Assembly: GCA_910574455.1 (NCBI GenBank)
Contig: CAJSYZ010000005.1
Span: forward strand, 6,076,001 to 6,140,000
Length of the DNA: 64,000 nt
Direction of reading: 5' to 3'
Source: Trichaptum fuscoviolaceum
Lineage: Eukaryota; Basidiomycota; Agaricomycetes; Hymenochaetales; Trichaptaceae
Program-made: the position numbers and the translations under genes
Shown: positions 36,721-48,093 of the stretch, one piece after another
Position numbering within the stretch: position 1 is the first letter of the stretch
Layout: each line of letters starts with the position of its first letter
The notes under the pieces: model-generated
What the model was told of the DNA's origin: nothing
The model's input: the letters and a program-made list of their open reading frames with translations, nothing else
The model's database searches: none

Positions 36721-37396
36721 ACACTTTACCTCCTCCCTTTTCTCAGGAGGGGGTGGGGGGTAAGGCTGCAAAGCATCGTTGGCTTTCAAGCTGGACGTTC
36801 ATGCTGAAAGATCGTAACTCCGCTCATTGAGAAACGCCACTATCTCTCATGCAATTTTCTCTGCAGATATTATGATGTCCGAGCCGGGATGGCCTGATGG
36901 TTGGGGGATCGCTACGCTATGTCGCCGACCGCTACTGAGCATTCCCACTCACAATGCCAAGCTCTGCCCATTGGGGCCATTGTACACTGTCTGCCAGTGA
37001 TGCACGGTCGTGGTTAATGTTGCGATACTTTGTGAGTCAGGTAGTGCATAGAACTCGATTGATAAGATAACTTAAGCATGGTCAGTTGAAGCCCTCCTGA
37101 CTTCCACTTCTTGTGAAGAACAGAACAAACAAGACAAACTTGTTGTCAAGTTGGCATCTTTGGGCTGGATTAGGAGCTGCCACTTATCGAGTAGTAGGCT
37201 CTGCAGCGCATGCTTTTCTCATCCGTCCCACACAACACCTCGTCACTGGTAGCGGGCCTACTTCTGCCACTGCCACTGGCTGCACATCATACATAACGAG
37301 TACTAACTTTAAACGCATACAAACATGACTTCTCGCAACCGAGTTAACATACGACTTATCGATGGTTCTTATACTGCGACAGAACTCATTCAATTA

Positions 37397-38499
37397 TCAT
37401 AGCCACTCCTTGTTTCCGTGGTGTGAGATGAATGCACCCGTGTCCTTCAGCGTCGCCTCCTTGACAACATGAAGTACGGCTTTAACCGACTCCTCGGGTG
37501 TGACTGGTCCCTTGAAATCCGGATAACGTGTTTGTATCTTCTTCATGACAATCATGAATGCCTTCAGTAGCTCATCTGTCGCTAAATACGAGATTAACCT
37601 AAGTTAATGGTCCTGCGTAAAGAACACAGAATATAGTTATGGACACTTACGCGGCTCAACAGCGGTGTTTACTACCCCTGGGGAAATTGTTAGGAAAAGG
37701 AACCCGTCTGACTTATATGCTACGGCATATTTGCCAATCGCGATGTTGAGTGCGGCCTTAGAGATGCTGTATGGCACACTATTCTCGAGTTCAGCTTCGA
37801 GGGTGAAGTCGAGGTCCCCAAATCCTGAGGTGATAGCTATGACCTTCTTTGCTTGACCTGCCTTGAGCAGCGGCAAGAAAACATTAATCGTGTGGACTAC
37901 GCCGATGACGTTGACGTGAAACTGAAGCATGGTGAGCCGACGTGAACAACACCAGAGCGACAAAAGTATCTCACGGATCTTTTATAGGATTCCTCGACGT
38001 TCAAGGCTTCTTGTTCGGAACTAGGCAGCGTGATGCTAATAAGTAACAGTGCCTGGAAAAAAAGACCAAGAAGAAAGCCAGTAGACTTGCTAATCATTAA
38101 AGTAATAAGGAGGGCTTGTATTGTCGATGAACGCTCCGTTGTTTATTAACACATCGAGCTTGCCCCCTGTGACTTTCGATATGTATTGAGCGGCAGCCTA
38201 CAAACATCGAGCTTATCAGACAATCTCTGAACAGTAATGGTAATGTATTGACCTTCAACTCATGCAGATTAGTGATATCGGCCTGCAGGATGTGAATGTT
38301 TGACCTTTTGAGGTCGGAGATTCTTTGCGCAGTATCCTTGTTGCGGACCAAGGCGAATACTGTGTTAGCTGAGTTGCTGCTGAGCTGATTGACAAATTCA
38401 AGCTAAACAACATTTTTTTTAGCCAGTACATGTTAGTCGAGATCGTGGATCACTCACGCCTATGCCTCGGGCAGCACCAGTCACGGCGTAAGAAGACAT
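37397..38499 (-). CDS. Short-chain dehydrogenase/reductase, sniffer/carbonyl-reductase type, copy A
   Basis: NAD(P)-dependent oxidoreductase of unknown substrate. The ATG at 38497-38499 starts MSSYAVTGAARGIG (TGxxxGIG cofactor loop), then after an intron LEFVNQLSSNSANTVFALVRN and ILQADITNLHELK. DVLINNGA follows, then NVIGVVHTINVFLPLLKAG and AITSGFGD. The catalytic centre is PYSISKAALN (YxxxK complete). SPGVVNTAVEP and the last exon (TPEESVKAVLHVVKEATLKD) end with HHGNKEWL and a stop at 37397-37399. Exons join without shift. A TATA box (38568-38574) lies about 70 bases upstream. About 85 percent like its duplicate at 46925-48014 by eye. Both copies look functional. Confidence 0.85.
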
Positions 38500-38567
38500 G
38501 TTGTAGCTGTACAAAATTGATAGCGGATGTTTGAAGGTTTGCTCAGAACATGAGCATTTTTTTTGCA

Positions 38568-38574
38568 TTTTATA
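38568..38574 (-). promoter_or_regulatory. TATA box of SDR copy A
   Basis: TATAAAA on the transcribed strand, about 70 bases before the ATG at 38499. The same element is kept in the duplicate at 48087-48093. Confidence 0.55.
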
Positions 38575-39539
38575 CTATAAGGTAGGCAGTGCGAAGAATC
38601 AGCAGAAATGATGCTGATTCATTACCTTCGTAAATATTCGCCATCCTGCATCGTATGTGCGTATCAGCATAAGGAGGTTTTCGAACCGAAGCTTGTCTTA
38701 CCCGTCCCGGTCTACTGTGACCGTGAAGTAATCATGGTGAAACAGCTGCCAAGCTCATCCATGCCTGCCTTTTCACTTGAAGGTAAATTCATGCCGGCGA
38801 GTACTTACTACGTCGCGGAAAGAATTGACTGCGGCATAGGTCATCTCGAACCATGGGGTTGTATCGGGATTCGAAGTGCAAAAATGTTATTGTGAGGCGT
38901 TCGGCTGGTTTGTCTCCATAGCAAAGACATAGTTGTCGTTCAGGATATCCGTCTAGCAAACTATCATGTACAGACCTACAATGTTCCTTTTGAAAGTAAG
39001 AGCGCGAACATGTCCTACTATGGGTTCAAGCTAGTTAGTGCACATACGACACCATATATAAAATTCCTTTCACAAGTATGTACATACCTTTTTCACAATT
39101 TATCGATGTTGCGAAAGCGGAATGCTCAGCTATTCCAGACAGAACTATCTTGATTTTCGACGGGATTCTCAATGAGGTGAGTTCCGTTGTAAACGCTAGC
39201 TTTGCTACCTCTGACTAACCCTCCGGACGCAGCGGCGTCTACAATGATCGATGGAGGTTGAGCATCTTGTTACCAGCCGCCCTGCATGAACACAAGACCG
39301 GACACATCACAAGTCACCATAGCTGCCACAGGCTAATACACTCCGTAGTTGCGCCACCATACCAGGTGTATGTGAGTGGGTGTGAGTACTCCGGACGACG
39401 CCGCCTTGTCAGCTCGACAGTAACCCGTGGATCTGAACCTAGTACTGCGGAATGACGATGAGACATAATTGATTTGATACGACGCCGTGATACAGTAGTA
39501 GGCGACAAGCCCTCCTACACAGCAAATAAGATGGATAAC
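38575..39539. other. Duplicated spacer between SDR and AA9 remnant
   Basis: Corresponds in part to 48094-49006 of copy B. No gene is supported; the frames present differ between the copies. Confidence 0.4.
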
Positions 39540-39718
39540 TTATCCTATGAAAGGCGCGGGACCAGGGATCTGGGTTGGATAGGAGTTTACTCGTAGTGTT
39601 TGTTCCGAAGCACATGTGGGACTTACAGTGTACGCCGTTGGCACTGTGAATGCAGGTTATCGTGATTAGTGAGAGTTTAGAGGACCAGGAAAGAATTGGT
39701 TGTGGGACATACGGATAT
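39540..39718 (-). pseudogene. AA9 monooxygenase remnant (3' end only)
   Basis: Reading minus-strand, the last exon encodes PGPAPFIG and the stop (39540-39542), matching PGPAPFTG of the intact gene at 49007-49980, and the preceding intron and exon pieces are also recognisable. At about 39718 the homology to the gene stops and jumps directly to sequence that lies upstream of the intact copy's start (ATATC-AGG...AAGTCGACG). The whole signal peptide, histidine brace and catalytic fold are missing, so this is a deletion derivative and not a gene. Confidence 0.75.
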
Positions 39719-40797
39719 CTAGGGAGTAATGTAGGAAAGTCGACGAGATTTCAGCAGTGTATATCTACGGCAAATTCGCTCCACATTAAATAGAGTATAG
39801 GCGTAGTCTTTATAGCGAAGACGCCGAAGTTGTGCCCATGTCTGGAATTCAGAGTGAGCGGGATACATAAGAGAGTTTTTCTTCCGTGATCCCGAGAGGC
39901 GTATTTGGTCATTGGATCAATGCTGAATTATTAAGCGCTTGAGAATAGATCTCGGTGAGACATAGCAAAGATGCAAGTTGAAAATGAGAATGTTACGACG
40001 ACAGAGCAACGTCGAGATTGCGTATCAGAGTTCTCGTGCCGTTTAAGCGAGTTGTCGGTATCACGGCACGTATGCCGCAGTCCTTCGAATTCAAGCATCT
40101 AGTCGGTAAGGAGTTGGAAGTTGTCTACCTCGACTATACATCACATGCAACTCCATTCCCGATGTCTTCCACTTATCAATCTTGGCGCGAGTCCAGCCCG
40201 GACATACAACCGCGTTCAGAGTCTGGCTAGAAGATGTCATGCATTCCTCGAACTTATTGACAGACATTGGCCCAGGGGCTATATCGTGGAGGAATGGAAA
40301 AATATGTTGACGTGTTATCGTAAGATCTGAGTCTCCAAAGTCCAGACTTCGAATCAAGACTCGAGAAACCCTCATGCAATGCTCAATGGACCTATCACTG
40401 ACGCCTGAGGTTATATGAACTTCTGTAAACGAGCCCGGGAGAATTAGCACCCTATATGACATCCAAGCACAATGCTCACAGCGTATGTTCCCTTTCATTC
40501 AGCCTGCATTCTCTACCTCTACCTCTCCCATCCCAGAGACCCGACCAACTCCTGAGGCCGAACCATTCCGTTTGCTTTGTCGGTTTGACATCTGGACCAT
40601 ATTTTCTCGCATAGTAATGTGACCAAAGAAGTCCTGTCCTACCGGGAACACGGGGCTCGCAATGACCGTCGCATTGTTGATGTTCTTGGGTGAACTTTCT
40701 GATGTGGATTAGCCAGATACTCAAGACATTTTTGCTGACTGGATCATGGGGTCAAGCGGGTAAGATCAAGGCTTTTCCAGTTGAAGTCACATCTACT
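39719..40797. other. Former AA9 promoter region of copy A
   Basis: Colinear with 50180-51310, upstream of the intact AA9 gene. No gene seen. It would be an orphan promoter facing only the 3' remnant. Confidence 0.45.
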
Positions 40798-40801
40798 ACT
40801 A

Positions 40802-41429
40802 CAGTGTCGGAAGGCTAAAACCCGCCTCTCGGAACCCCCCTTTAAAACTTTTTTTCTCCGGCCACAAAAACTGACTAATGACCCTGAAACTTTGTAAATA
40901 GCTTCTAATGCATTATATCTTTCATTCTTATTGATTAGATTTGCTTGAATTTAATTCCGAAAAAATCTCATACCAGGATTTGAAACATGCTACCTAATTT
41001 AGTAATACAGCCCTTTTAAGAGGTTCCCACGGCTTCGGATTATACGGAAACGATGTCTTTTTGCAAGCCGGACTTCCTGGTGGAATAGTTTGGCAAGTTT
41101 TACAAATTCTATCCGAAATTTATCTTTTCCCGGTCCACCCGGACACTTTCATCCGGAAGCCTCAAGCATTAAACCCTAATTACAGACTTTCCAAAAAGTC
41201 TCGGAAAACGATTCTGTTTGTATTTCCGGTCAATTCAAGGTCAATAGAGACTAAAATTCGACAAAAAAAATTTCAATTTTGTCAAAAAATTTGAAACATG
41301 TACCAGAAATTTTTTTATTGCATAAATCAACGTATCTTCCTTACTTCTATTACAAAAATTTCGAAATCTCAGTCATTAACGCAAAGTTCCGGCCTGCACC
41401 CAGAGGCGGGTTTTGACCTTCCGACACTG
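40802..41429. mobile_element. Tc1/mariner-like MITE, 628 bp, TA target site
   Basis: Terminal inverted repeats of 28 bases start CAGTGTCGGAAGG and continue AAAACCCGCCTCT, with two mismatches between ends. A TA dinucleotide flanks both ends (40800-40801 and 41430-41431). The inside is AT-rich, and its longest frame (77 codons at 41061-41294) shows no transposase motif. TIR sequence style and TA duplication fit a non-autonomous Tc1/mariner family member. It is missing from the matching place in copy B near 51.33 kb. Confidence 0.8.
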
Positions 41430-41529
41430 TAGTACTAGTAGTATGACGTGGGAAAGTTTAGCATTGTGGCACTGTACAATGGTTCGTGGAAGCTTCATGA
41501 TGTTCACCTTTGACACTGTGCTGCTTCGT

Positions 41530-43110
41530 TGAAATTGTACCTAGGATTAACGCTAGGATCATGCCGGCTAAGTCTCGAACGGACATCAGGACATATTGGA
41601 GATGGCCATCGCTGTTCTCGGTCGTTGTCAACAGACTGACGGCTCATCCCAAGCAGACTCGGACTTCGGTGTAGTAGACGACTTATCTTCAATACGTGTA
41701 GAGTGCTTCTAGTGCCTAAGCTCGATAAGTCTTCCAAGTAGGCGGTCAGCTGGACAAGCGAATGTCTTCTATTCCGAGTGCGTAATCAAAGGCACAAAGT
41801 ATTCCATCAATTCTGAATTTTATCGGTTAGTAGTAGCCACTTCTTCTATCTTGAACCATAAATATCTAAGTTGCACCATACCAGGACCTTACAGAGATAT
41901 CAAGTCGCGGCTACCCGTCTTGCTCCACACAGACTTAAGTAAACCATTGAAGGCTCTCACCACTTCTGGCTCTGCGAATCATGGCTATATAGGGATCCTG
42001 ATGCGTTATCTTTTGATGCATGCCGCTCGATCAAACAAAACTACTTTACCATTAAACCAGTCGAAAATGTGTTGTGCTCCGCCACCGCCTTCCATCTGTT
42101 CACAATCCCGTTTGCTTCCCGAATCTGATGAGAAATCATGCGAGGATATTTCTGGTATCGATAGGCAATTACCTCCCATCTCCCCAATACTCACTCAAGA
42201 TAGAGCTCATCTTCCCCAATACGTCGAGCTTCGCGCTCACGGCGTTGTCTCCGCAGTTCTGCGGCTCGGTCCCACAACTCCGTGGCTGCTACAACACACT
42301 CCGAAATCTCTGAAATACCTCCCTGCAGAAACACTCGAAAACTGCGTGTACTTGGATGTGCTTCGAGTAGATGTCTGGTATATGACGACGCCACCACCGC
42401 CGCCACCACTGCCGTCACCACTCTCTCGTGCCCTCATCTCGGAAAGTCTGGATTCTAAGCAGTTGGACGTCTCTGGACAATGTCTTATTAATGCTATCGC
42501 TTTGTACTATGTTGTGGCACCTGCATATCCAAAGCTTGCCATACGTAAGTTACGGATATGGAATGGAATGTCTCAAGCTCTCCCTGACGGCACCAGATCT
42601 CTTCAAAAACGTGCCTGCTGCAAGGTCACCCGTCATCAACGCGCCTTCCCGACTGGCAATGGTGTTATATTTTTGTCATGGACATTATATCACTGCATCC
42701 TCTTATCCTGCTATGGCGCATTTCCCAGCACTAACGGAGTTAACTTTGGCCTCGTAAGCCTGGACACTGCAAAGACAGTGATAAAATGCTGTCGGTATAT
42801 TAAACCGATGCTATCTGAGACTGTCAGGCCCTCCCTTCTTCCCTCCTCCGCTTTGACGGTTTACTTCTCGAGCCATCTAAGAATACAGGCATCGAAAGGG
42901 GCAGGTTGGGGCACAAAATTTATCGGACATGCTTGGAAGTTTCAGCACTGACAAATCGAAGCGGAGGTTTTTTCGACAACGCCCAATTCCGGGCGCTTCT
43001 CCTGCGAGAGAAGAAGGCTATAGCTATAGTAAGTACTACTGCCAGTGGTACGTGAGCCTTGGGCTTGGAGACAGTTTTACTGACTGGAAGCCAATAATAA
43101 ACTCCTATTA
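41530..43110. repeat. Repeat block R, copy 2
   Basis: Second copy of the 1.5-kb block at 35190-36720, about 6.35 kb away and in the same orientation. It has a 366-codon plus-strand frame (41851-42951) that is not kept as one frame in copy 1, and several overlapping minus frames, so coding status is unclear. It contains a GCC/CAC triplet-rich spot at about 42392-42420. Confidence 0.7.
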
Positions 43111-43527
43111 GGTACTTTCTTCCTTTTCGTTCGTGGGAAGTCCCAGTATCTTCGATCAAGACCTACATATTTGAACCCTTTCACAAGTTCTTCCGCCCAC
43201 TTGACAAGGGCAAAAGTACTTTAAAGGGAACCTCCAATTGAGTAAGTTGACCCTGTATTTTCAAGCATATGATGCTCGTGTTAAATTTGACTGCTGCAGG
43301 TGATGCTAAAAAAAAAATCCCTCGATGTCTCGGATGGGATTACAGTAAAACTAGTATCTATTTCTTAGCTTGTGTGTAGATATACATACCAGTAGCGGCC
43401 TTCTCACACAATTAATTGTAAGGTAGTCGAAGAAACGATTCAATTGACATCATCGAGCAAGCATTCGGGCAAGAAGATTGAGTCTAGTGATATACATACA
43501 GTACATACAAATGCAGCACAGACCGCC
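43111..43527. other. P450 3' flank
   Basis: Spacer between repeat block R copy 2 and the P450 stop codon. No gene seen. Confidence 0.4.
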
Positions 43528-45598
43528 TTACTTTCTTCGCACAAGTTTGACAGGTATCTTTTCGAACCGCAAAGTTATACCAAAGTCTGGTTCAAGGGCC
43601 CTCTTCTTCCACTCCTGAGTAGTCTCATCACTTCGCAGGTCCGGCTCAATTTTCCAGTCTTTGATCAAATGCGTCAAAAACGCAACAGCCTCAATCTTCG
43701 CGAACTTGTGCCCGAGGCAAGTCCGTGGGCCGAATGAGAACCCGGTGAAACCCTCCAATGCCGTTACTGCGTTAGACGAAGAGACTTCGCTTGCTTGTTT
43801 AGCTTCGGTGGTGGATTCACCCTCCTCAGTCTTAGTCTTCGACCATCTCCAAGGCTGAAAGGCTTCCGGATCCGGGAATGTTTGAGGATCGTAACCTGTG
43901 AAAAATTGAATACGGAATCTAATGGATGAATAACAGGCTATACTTATGCCTACGAAGTCCATAACGACAGTTGTGCCTTTCTTGACGGGAACCTCCTCCA
44001 CGATATCTGGGTTGTCGGTCCTAGGTAGCCGGAGGATTGTATCTGAATGCGCCTGTCGGATCATGACGTATGCCGCAGCTAAAGCGAACAGTAGATCAAC
44101 GCCCTGTCGAGGTATATCGCCAGGTGACGAGTCACTCACGGAACATTCGTAGTGCTTCGTAGAAACAAGCGAGAACATCATCAAGCTTATCAAAATCATC
44201 GAACGTCTATGAGCAATGGTTAAGTATTGATAGTATGTATGTACATTACTCGCCCTGACTCACTGGTTCTCGAGTACCTAGTACTTTATTGATGGAAGTG
44301 TACACCCACTCCTGCGCTTCCGGAAACACAGCCAGTAAAGCCATGGTTGCCGATAGCGTATACGCCGTGGTTTCTGTGCTAAAATCAGAAAAGATAGAAC
44401 GTGTATACGAATATGAGCCGCACCGTGACCTGCGAACACCAAGATAAAACAGTTTCCTATGATTTCACTGTCATTGAGCGCTAACTTCCCATCTGAAAGC
44501 CGAGCATTCACAAGTCGGCCGAACACATCTTTGATACCCTCGTTGACATCTCCGTCACCTTCCTCCAATGACTGCAGCTTTCGAAGCTCATCCTCTCTTG
44601 CAGCGATGCGCTCAACCATGAACTTCTCGAAAGCTGTGTAGGCCTCATCGCATTCGCTGACGCTTTTGATGCCTAATTTATAAGCCCATTTCGGCGTACG
44701 GGCCCGCAGGAGGATGGATTGCGATACGCGGAATACCATGCCTTGAACCGTAAGGTACCCGCCTTCGTCACGATCCGCCATGTCCCAGGACATCGGGATA
44801 CCGAAGCCTACGATGGAAACGACAAAGAGGGCCAACTTGCGAGAAAATTTAGCAGCTTTCCTTCACGAGACAAATTGTGCTTACCTTGTGAGTGATGAGA
44901 TTCGTGTCTGCAACGCGAGCTTCCTGAACACTTGCCCATCCCTCCTTCTCCACCATAGAATGGTAAACACTCGTGGTTGTCGACCAAACATTCTGATACG
45001 TCGTATGGTTGAACGCGGGAGCTACGATCCGACGATGACGCTTCCAGACCTCGCCCTCCGAAGCAACTACATTTGCTCCCAAAAACCTGTACAACAGATA
45101 ACGTGAGATGGATCGGCATGAACTTCATCTCAAAATGGACGGACTGTAAAACAGTATATGAAGCTTCTGGTTTTAAGAAAGAGCTATTGTTTCCTAGCAG
45201 TTGTCGAAACGTAGCTAAATTTGTCGAGTAGAGAAGTTCAGTTCCATATAGAAGAGGTACAATAAGCTTTGTCTTGAGTTCGGCGTCGTCGTAGACTGTG
45301 AGCTAGTATCAGAAAGCTGCTTGCAAAAACATAACTTTTACTTACGGCCATGTTTGTCCCGCCAAATGAACTTACGACCGAGATTCCACCAAGTTGTCGG
45401 AAGTAGGGTGCCAACTATTGACAATGGCATTATTGTAGTATATTGTCTCCGGAATCGTTCGTCGTTCTGCAACAAAGGTGGGTTATTAAAGGCCTTAGAG
45501 CAGCAAAACCGACATGCCTTGTTCGCTTGCACTACGACCCACACCCTTTTTGCGACGTACAGAGCGAAAAGAACAGATAACAGGAGAGGCAACGTCAT
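43528..45598 (-). CDS. Cytochrome P450 monooxygenase
   Basis: Membrane-anchored heme oxygenase of unknown substrate, presumably in the ER. The start at 45596-45598 gives a hydrophobic anchor (MTLPLLLSVLFALYVAKRVW). Downstream, GEVWKRHRRIVAPAFNH is the usual C-helix. The I-helix motif FAGHETTAYTLS is interrupted by an intron after His. ExxR is ACFYEALRMFP (about 44140). Later come DPQTFPDPEAFQPWRW and the heme loop FSFGPRTCLGHKFAKIEA, with the Cys ligand. The stop is at 43528. At least eight introns, all in phase. About 520 residues, normal. It lies between repeat block R copy 2 and the SDR/AA9 copy B and has no counterpart in copy A. It resembles CYP clans with AGHETTA/ACFYEALR, but the family is not assigned. 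Confidence 0.9.
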
Positions 45599-45655
45599 GA
45601 TGGGGGAGAGAAAGAGAGAGTCTGTGGTGCCGAAAAGGCAGACCAGTCAGCATAT

Positions 45656-45662
45656 CTTTATA
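45656..45662 (-). promoter_or_regulatory. TATA box of the P450 gene
   Basis: TATAAAG on the transcribed strand, about 60 bases upstream of the ATG at 45598. Confidence 0.5.
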
Positions 45663-46924
45663 CTGTACATGTATCTGTATGTGCATAGAGACTTACCTAA
45701 ATTATTTAAGTCGGCCATGCAACATTGCTAGCTTCACACGGCTCCTGATGGCGATTTCCCCGCATTACCTCCTGGGGAGGTGTGAAAGATCAATCGAGAG
45801 CCAGTTCCGCATGCCTTGTTGCCAATAGTATACATTAGTATGCTGAAGGATTCTTTCGATAGCAAAAGAGAGCCAATGCGGATTGACGCCAGTTAAGCTC
45901 ATCCAGATGCTACGGTTTTGTGCAAGATGTGTGGAGAAATTGAGCGAGAGTTTGAAACGAGCTTCCACTGACAGCATCGACGATGCATTTTTTGAACTTG
46001 GATAACGAAGCTTCGACTTCTACTTCGACTTGAGCCTTGTCTTGATGGATGTCCTTGACGACAGATGTTGTTACAACGGTGGATAGATTGCCTGAAAGTG
46101 CTCCAGTATTGGTTGGTAATTCCTCAAATGCGCCAAACTGTTCAAGTTCAACAGTCTTGACCCACCCTGTTCATGTCGTAGCGAGAAAAATGTAGTGCAT
46201 AGAGTTGTTGTGGAAGAAGCCCTTGCTTGACCTGGAGGTTTACTGAGCCTTGAAAGACTCCTTGTCCTAGATACGTATGTCGGGCAGCTGTGTTGTTTAG
46301 GATGAGAGGACAGAGTCAAAAGACCACAAAACTACTAGTACTATTATACAACAGAAAAGTTGCCTCGGCCGCAGCAGCGGTCGTGTTTGTTCACGCGTCC
46401 GAGTTCGAGTCGTGACGGTACCGTGGGATCTGTGACAACTTAGTGGAGCGCCTCAAGTCACGGTTGTCACCAACCTCGTTCCCAGAGGTCGTCAGAGACG
46501 CCTTCCTAAACAGTGTTTGTAACAAACAAGACATAGTAAGAGACGACTTTCTTATTCGGTCTGAGCGTTACCATTCGCAATCTCAAGTGCTATCATTATA
46601 GTAGAGATGCTGCGTCGCCGTGTGAAGTATGTCACAAAGAATCAATGTGCATAGAACTCGCTTGAAGAAAGTTACGAGTAAATTCGGACTTATACAACGT
46701 AGTCACTGGTAGTTGAACGTCGAGTCTCCCTTTAAAGTGCATATGCATTTCTAGATTACAGCATTGAGTTAGAATTGAAGCTGCTAAGGGTCATTGCCAC
46801 TGGTAGCACATCTTACATTTCGAGCAACTCTAAACGCATACAAATAGGACTTCTCGCAACCGAGCTAACATGCGATTTATGATTTATCAATGGTATTAAG
46901 ACTGCGACGCGGCTCATTCGATAT
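45663..46924. other. Intergenic with an unexplained coding-like stretch
   Basis: On the minus strand about 46186-45975 is open in one frame with a protein-like composition (for example KTVELEQFGAFEELPTN and KDIHQDKAQVEVEVEASLSK). It is preceded in frame by a stop and has no partner exon that I can join with confidence. It could be one exon of a small unknown gene or a relic. The remainder shows nothing. Confidence 0.3.
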
Positions 46925-48014
46925 TCATAACCACTGCTTGTTGCCGTGTTGCGAGATGAATGTCCCCGTGTCCTTCACTGTGGCCCCGTTGATGACTTGA
47001 AGTTGTAATCGAACCGACTCTTCGGGTGTGATCGGTCCCTTAAAGTTCGGATCAAGTTTTTGTAACTTCTGGAAGATAGGCATGAATAACTTCAGCTGCT
47101 CATCTGTCGCTAAATATAGGATTACCGTCAAACTCTTAAAAGCAGAACAAATATATGCATGGGTACTTACGCGGTCCAACAGCAGTGTTTACTACCCCTG
47201 GAGAGATTGACAGGAAGACAAACCCGTCTGCCTTATATGCCACGGCGTATTTAGCAATCGCCAGGTTGAGTGCGGCCTTCGAGATGCTGTATGGTACACT
47301 AACGTCGAATTCACCATCGAGGGTGACGTCAACGTCCCCAAAGCCTGAGGTGATCGCTATGACCTTCTTTGTTTTACCTGCCTTGAGCAGCGGCAAGAAT
47401 ACGTTGATCGTGTGGACAACGCCGAGGACGTTGATGTTGAACTGAACCATTGTGAGAACAATGAATAATACTAGACAACATTAGTATCCTTACGGATTTA
47501 TTATAGGACTCCTCAACGCTCTGGGCATCTTGTTCCGAACTGGCAGAGAGTTGATAGTAAGCAATAGTATCTGTCAAGAAGAGGATGCAGAAAACTCACT
47601 AATCGTCAAAGCTATAAGGAGGGCTCGTAGGGTCGAGGAGCGCTCCGTTGTTAATCAACACATCAAGTTTGCCTCCTGTGATTTTGGATACTTCTTTAGC
47701 GGCAGCCTATATGTATGGAATTCATTAAACACCTCTTTACGGCAATGTCAATGCACTAACCTTCAACTCCTGCACATTAGTGATATCGGCCTGCAGGATG
47801 TGAACGTTAGACCGCTTGAGGTCGGAAACTCTTTGTGCAGTATCCTTGTTCCGAACAAGGGCGAATACTGTGTTAGCTGGGTTGCTGCTGAGCTGGTTGA
47901 CAAATTCAAGCTAAACACAATAAGGTCTCAGTTAGTGCGAGCGGATTGGGATCGTGCATGACTCGGACTTACTCCTATGCCCCGGGCAGAACCAGTTACG
48001 GCGTAAGAAGACAT
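46925..48014 (-). CDS. Short-chain dehydrogenase/reductase, sniffer/carbonyl-reductase type, copy B
   Basis: Duplicate of the gene at 37397-38499 with the same exon borders. The ATG at 48012-48014 gives MSSYAVTGSARGIG, then LEFVNQLSSNPANTVFALVRN, DVLINNGA, NVLGVVHTINVFLPLLKAG, AITSGFGDVDVTLDGEF and the active site PYSISKAALN. The last exons encode SPGVVNTAVGP, DEQLKLFMPIFQKLQ and end QHGNKQWL, stop at 46925-46927. The last third (QLQVINGATVKD) differs most from copy A. Intact and with its own TATA box. It faces the same way as AA9 at 49007-49980, but separate promoters are likely. Substrate unknown. Confidence 0.85.
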
Positions 48015-48086
48015 GTAGCTTTGGGAAGAAGTGATCTACTGTATCAATAGCGGGCGCTTGAAGGCTGTTACAGAATTTTCGCATTG

Positions 48087-48093
48087 TTTTATA
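48087..48093 (-). promoter_or_regulatory. TATA box of SDR copy B
   Basis: TATAAAA, about 75 bases before the ATG at 48014 and matching the element at 38568-38574 in copy A. Confidence 0.55.

Larger units (their letters stand above)
37000..40797. repeat. Segmental duplication, copy A (SDR plus AA9 remnant)
   Basis: Colinear with 46620-51320: SDR gene, spacer, AA9 region, then about 1 kb of AA9 upstream DNA. Matching anchors include GTGCATAGAACTCG (37.05 and 46.65 kb), AAGTCGACGAGATTTCAGCA (39.74 and 50.19 kb) and GCTCACAGCGTATGTT (40.48 and 50.99 kb). Copy A lacks about 0.95 kb covering the AA9 catalytic part. Confidence 0.8.

Noticed and set aside
41851..42951. A 366-codon plus-strand frame in repeat R2
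   Set aside because: The homologous R1 does not keep it as one frame, and no domain is visible, so it is reported only as part of the repeat.
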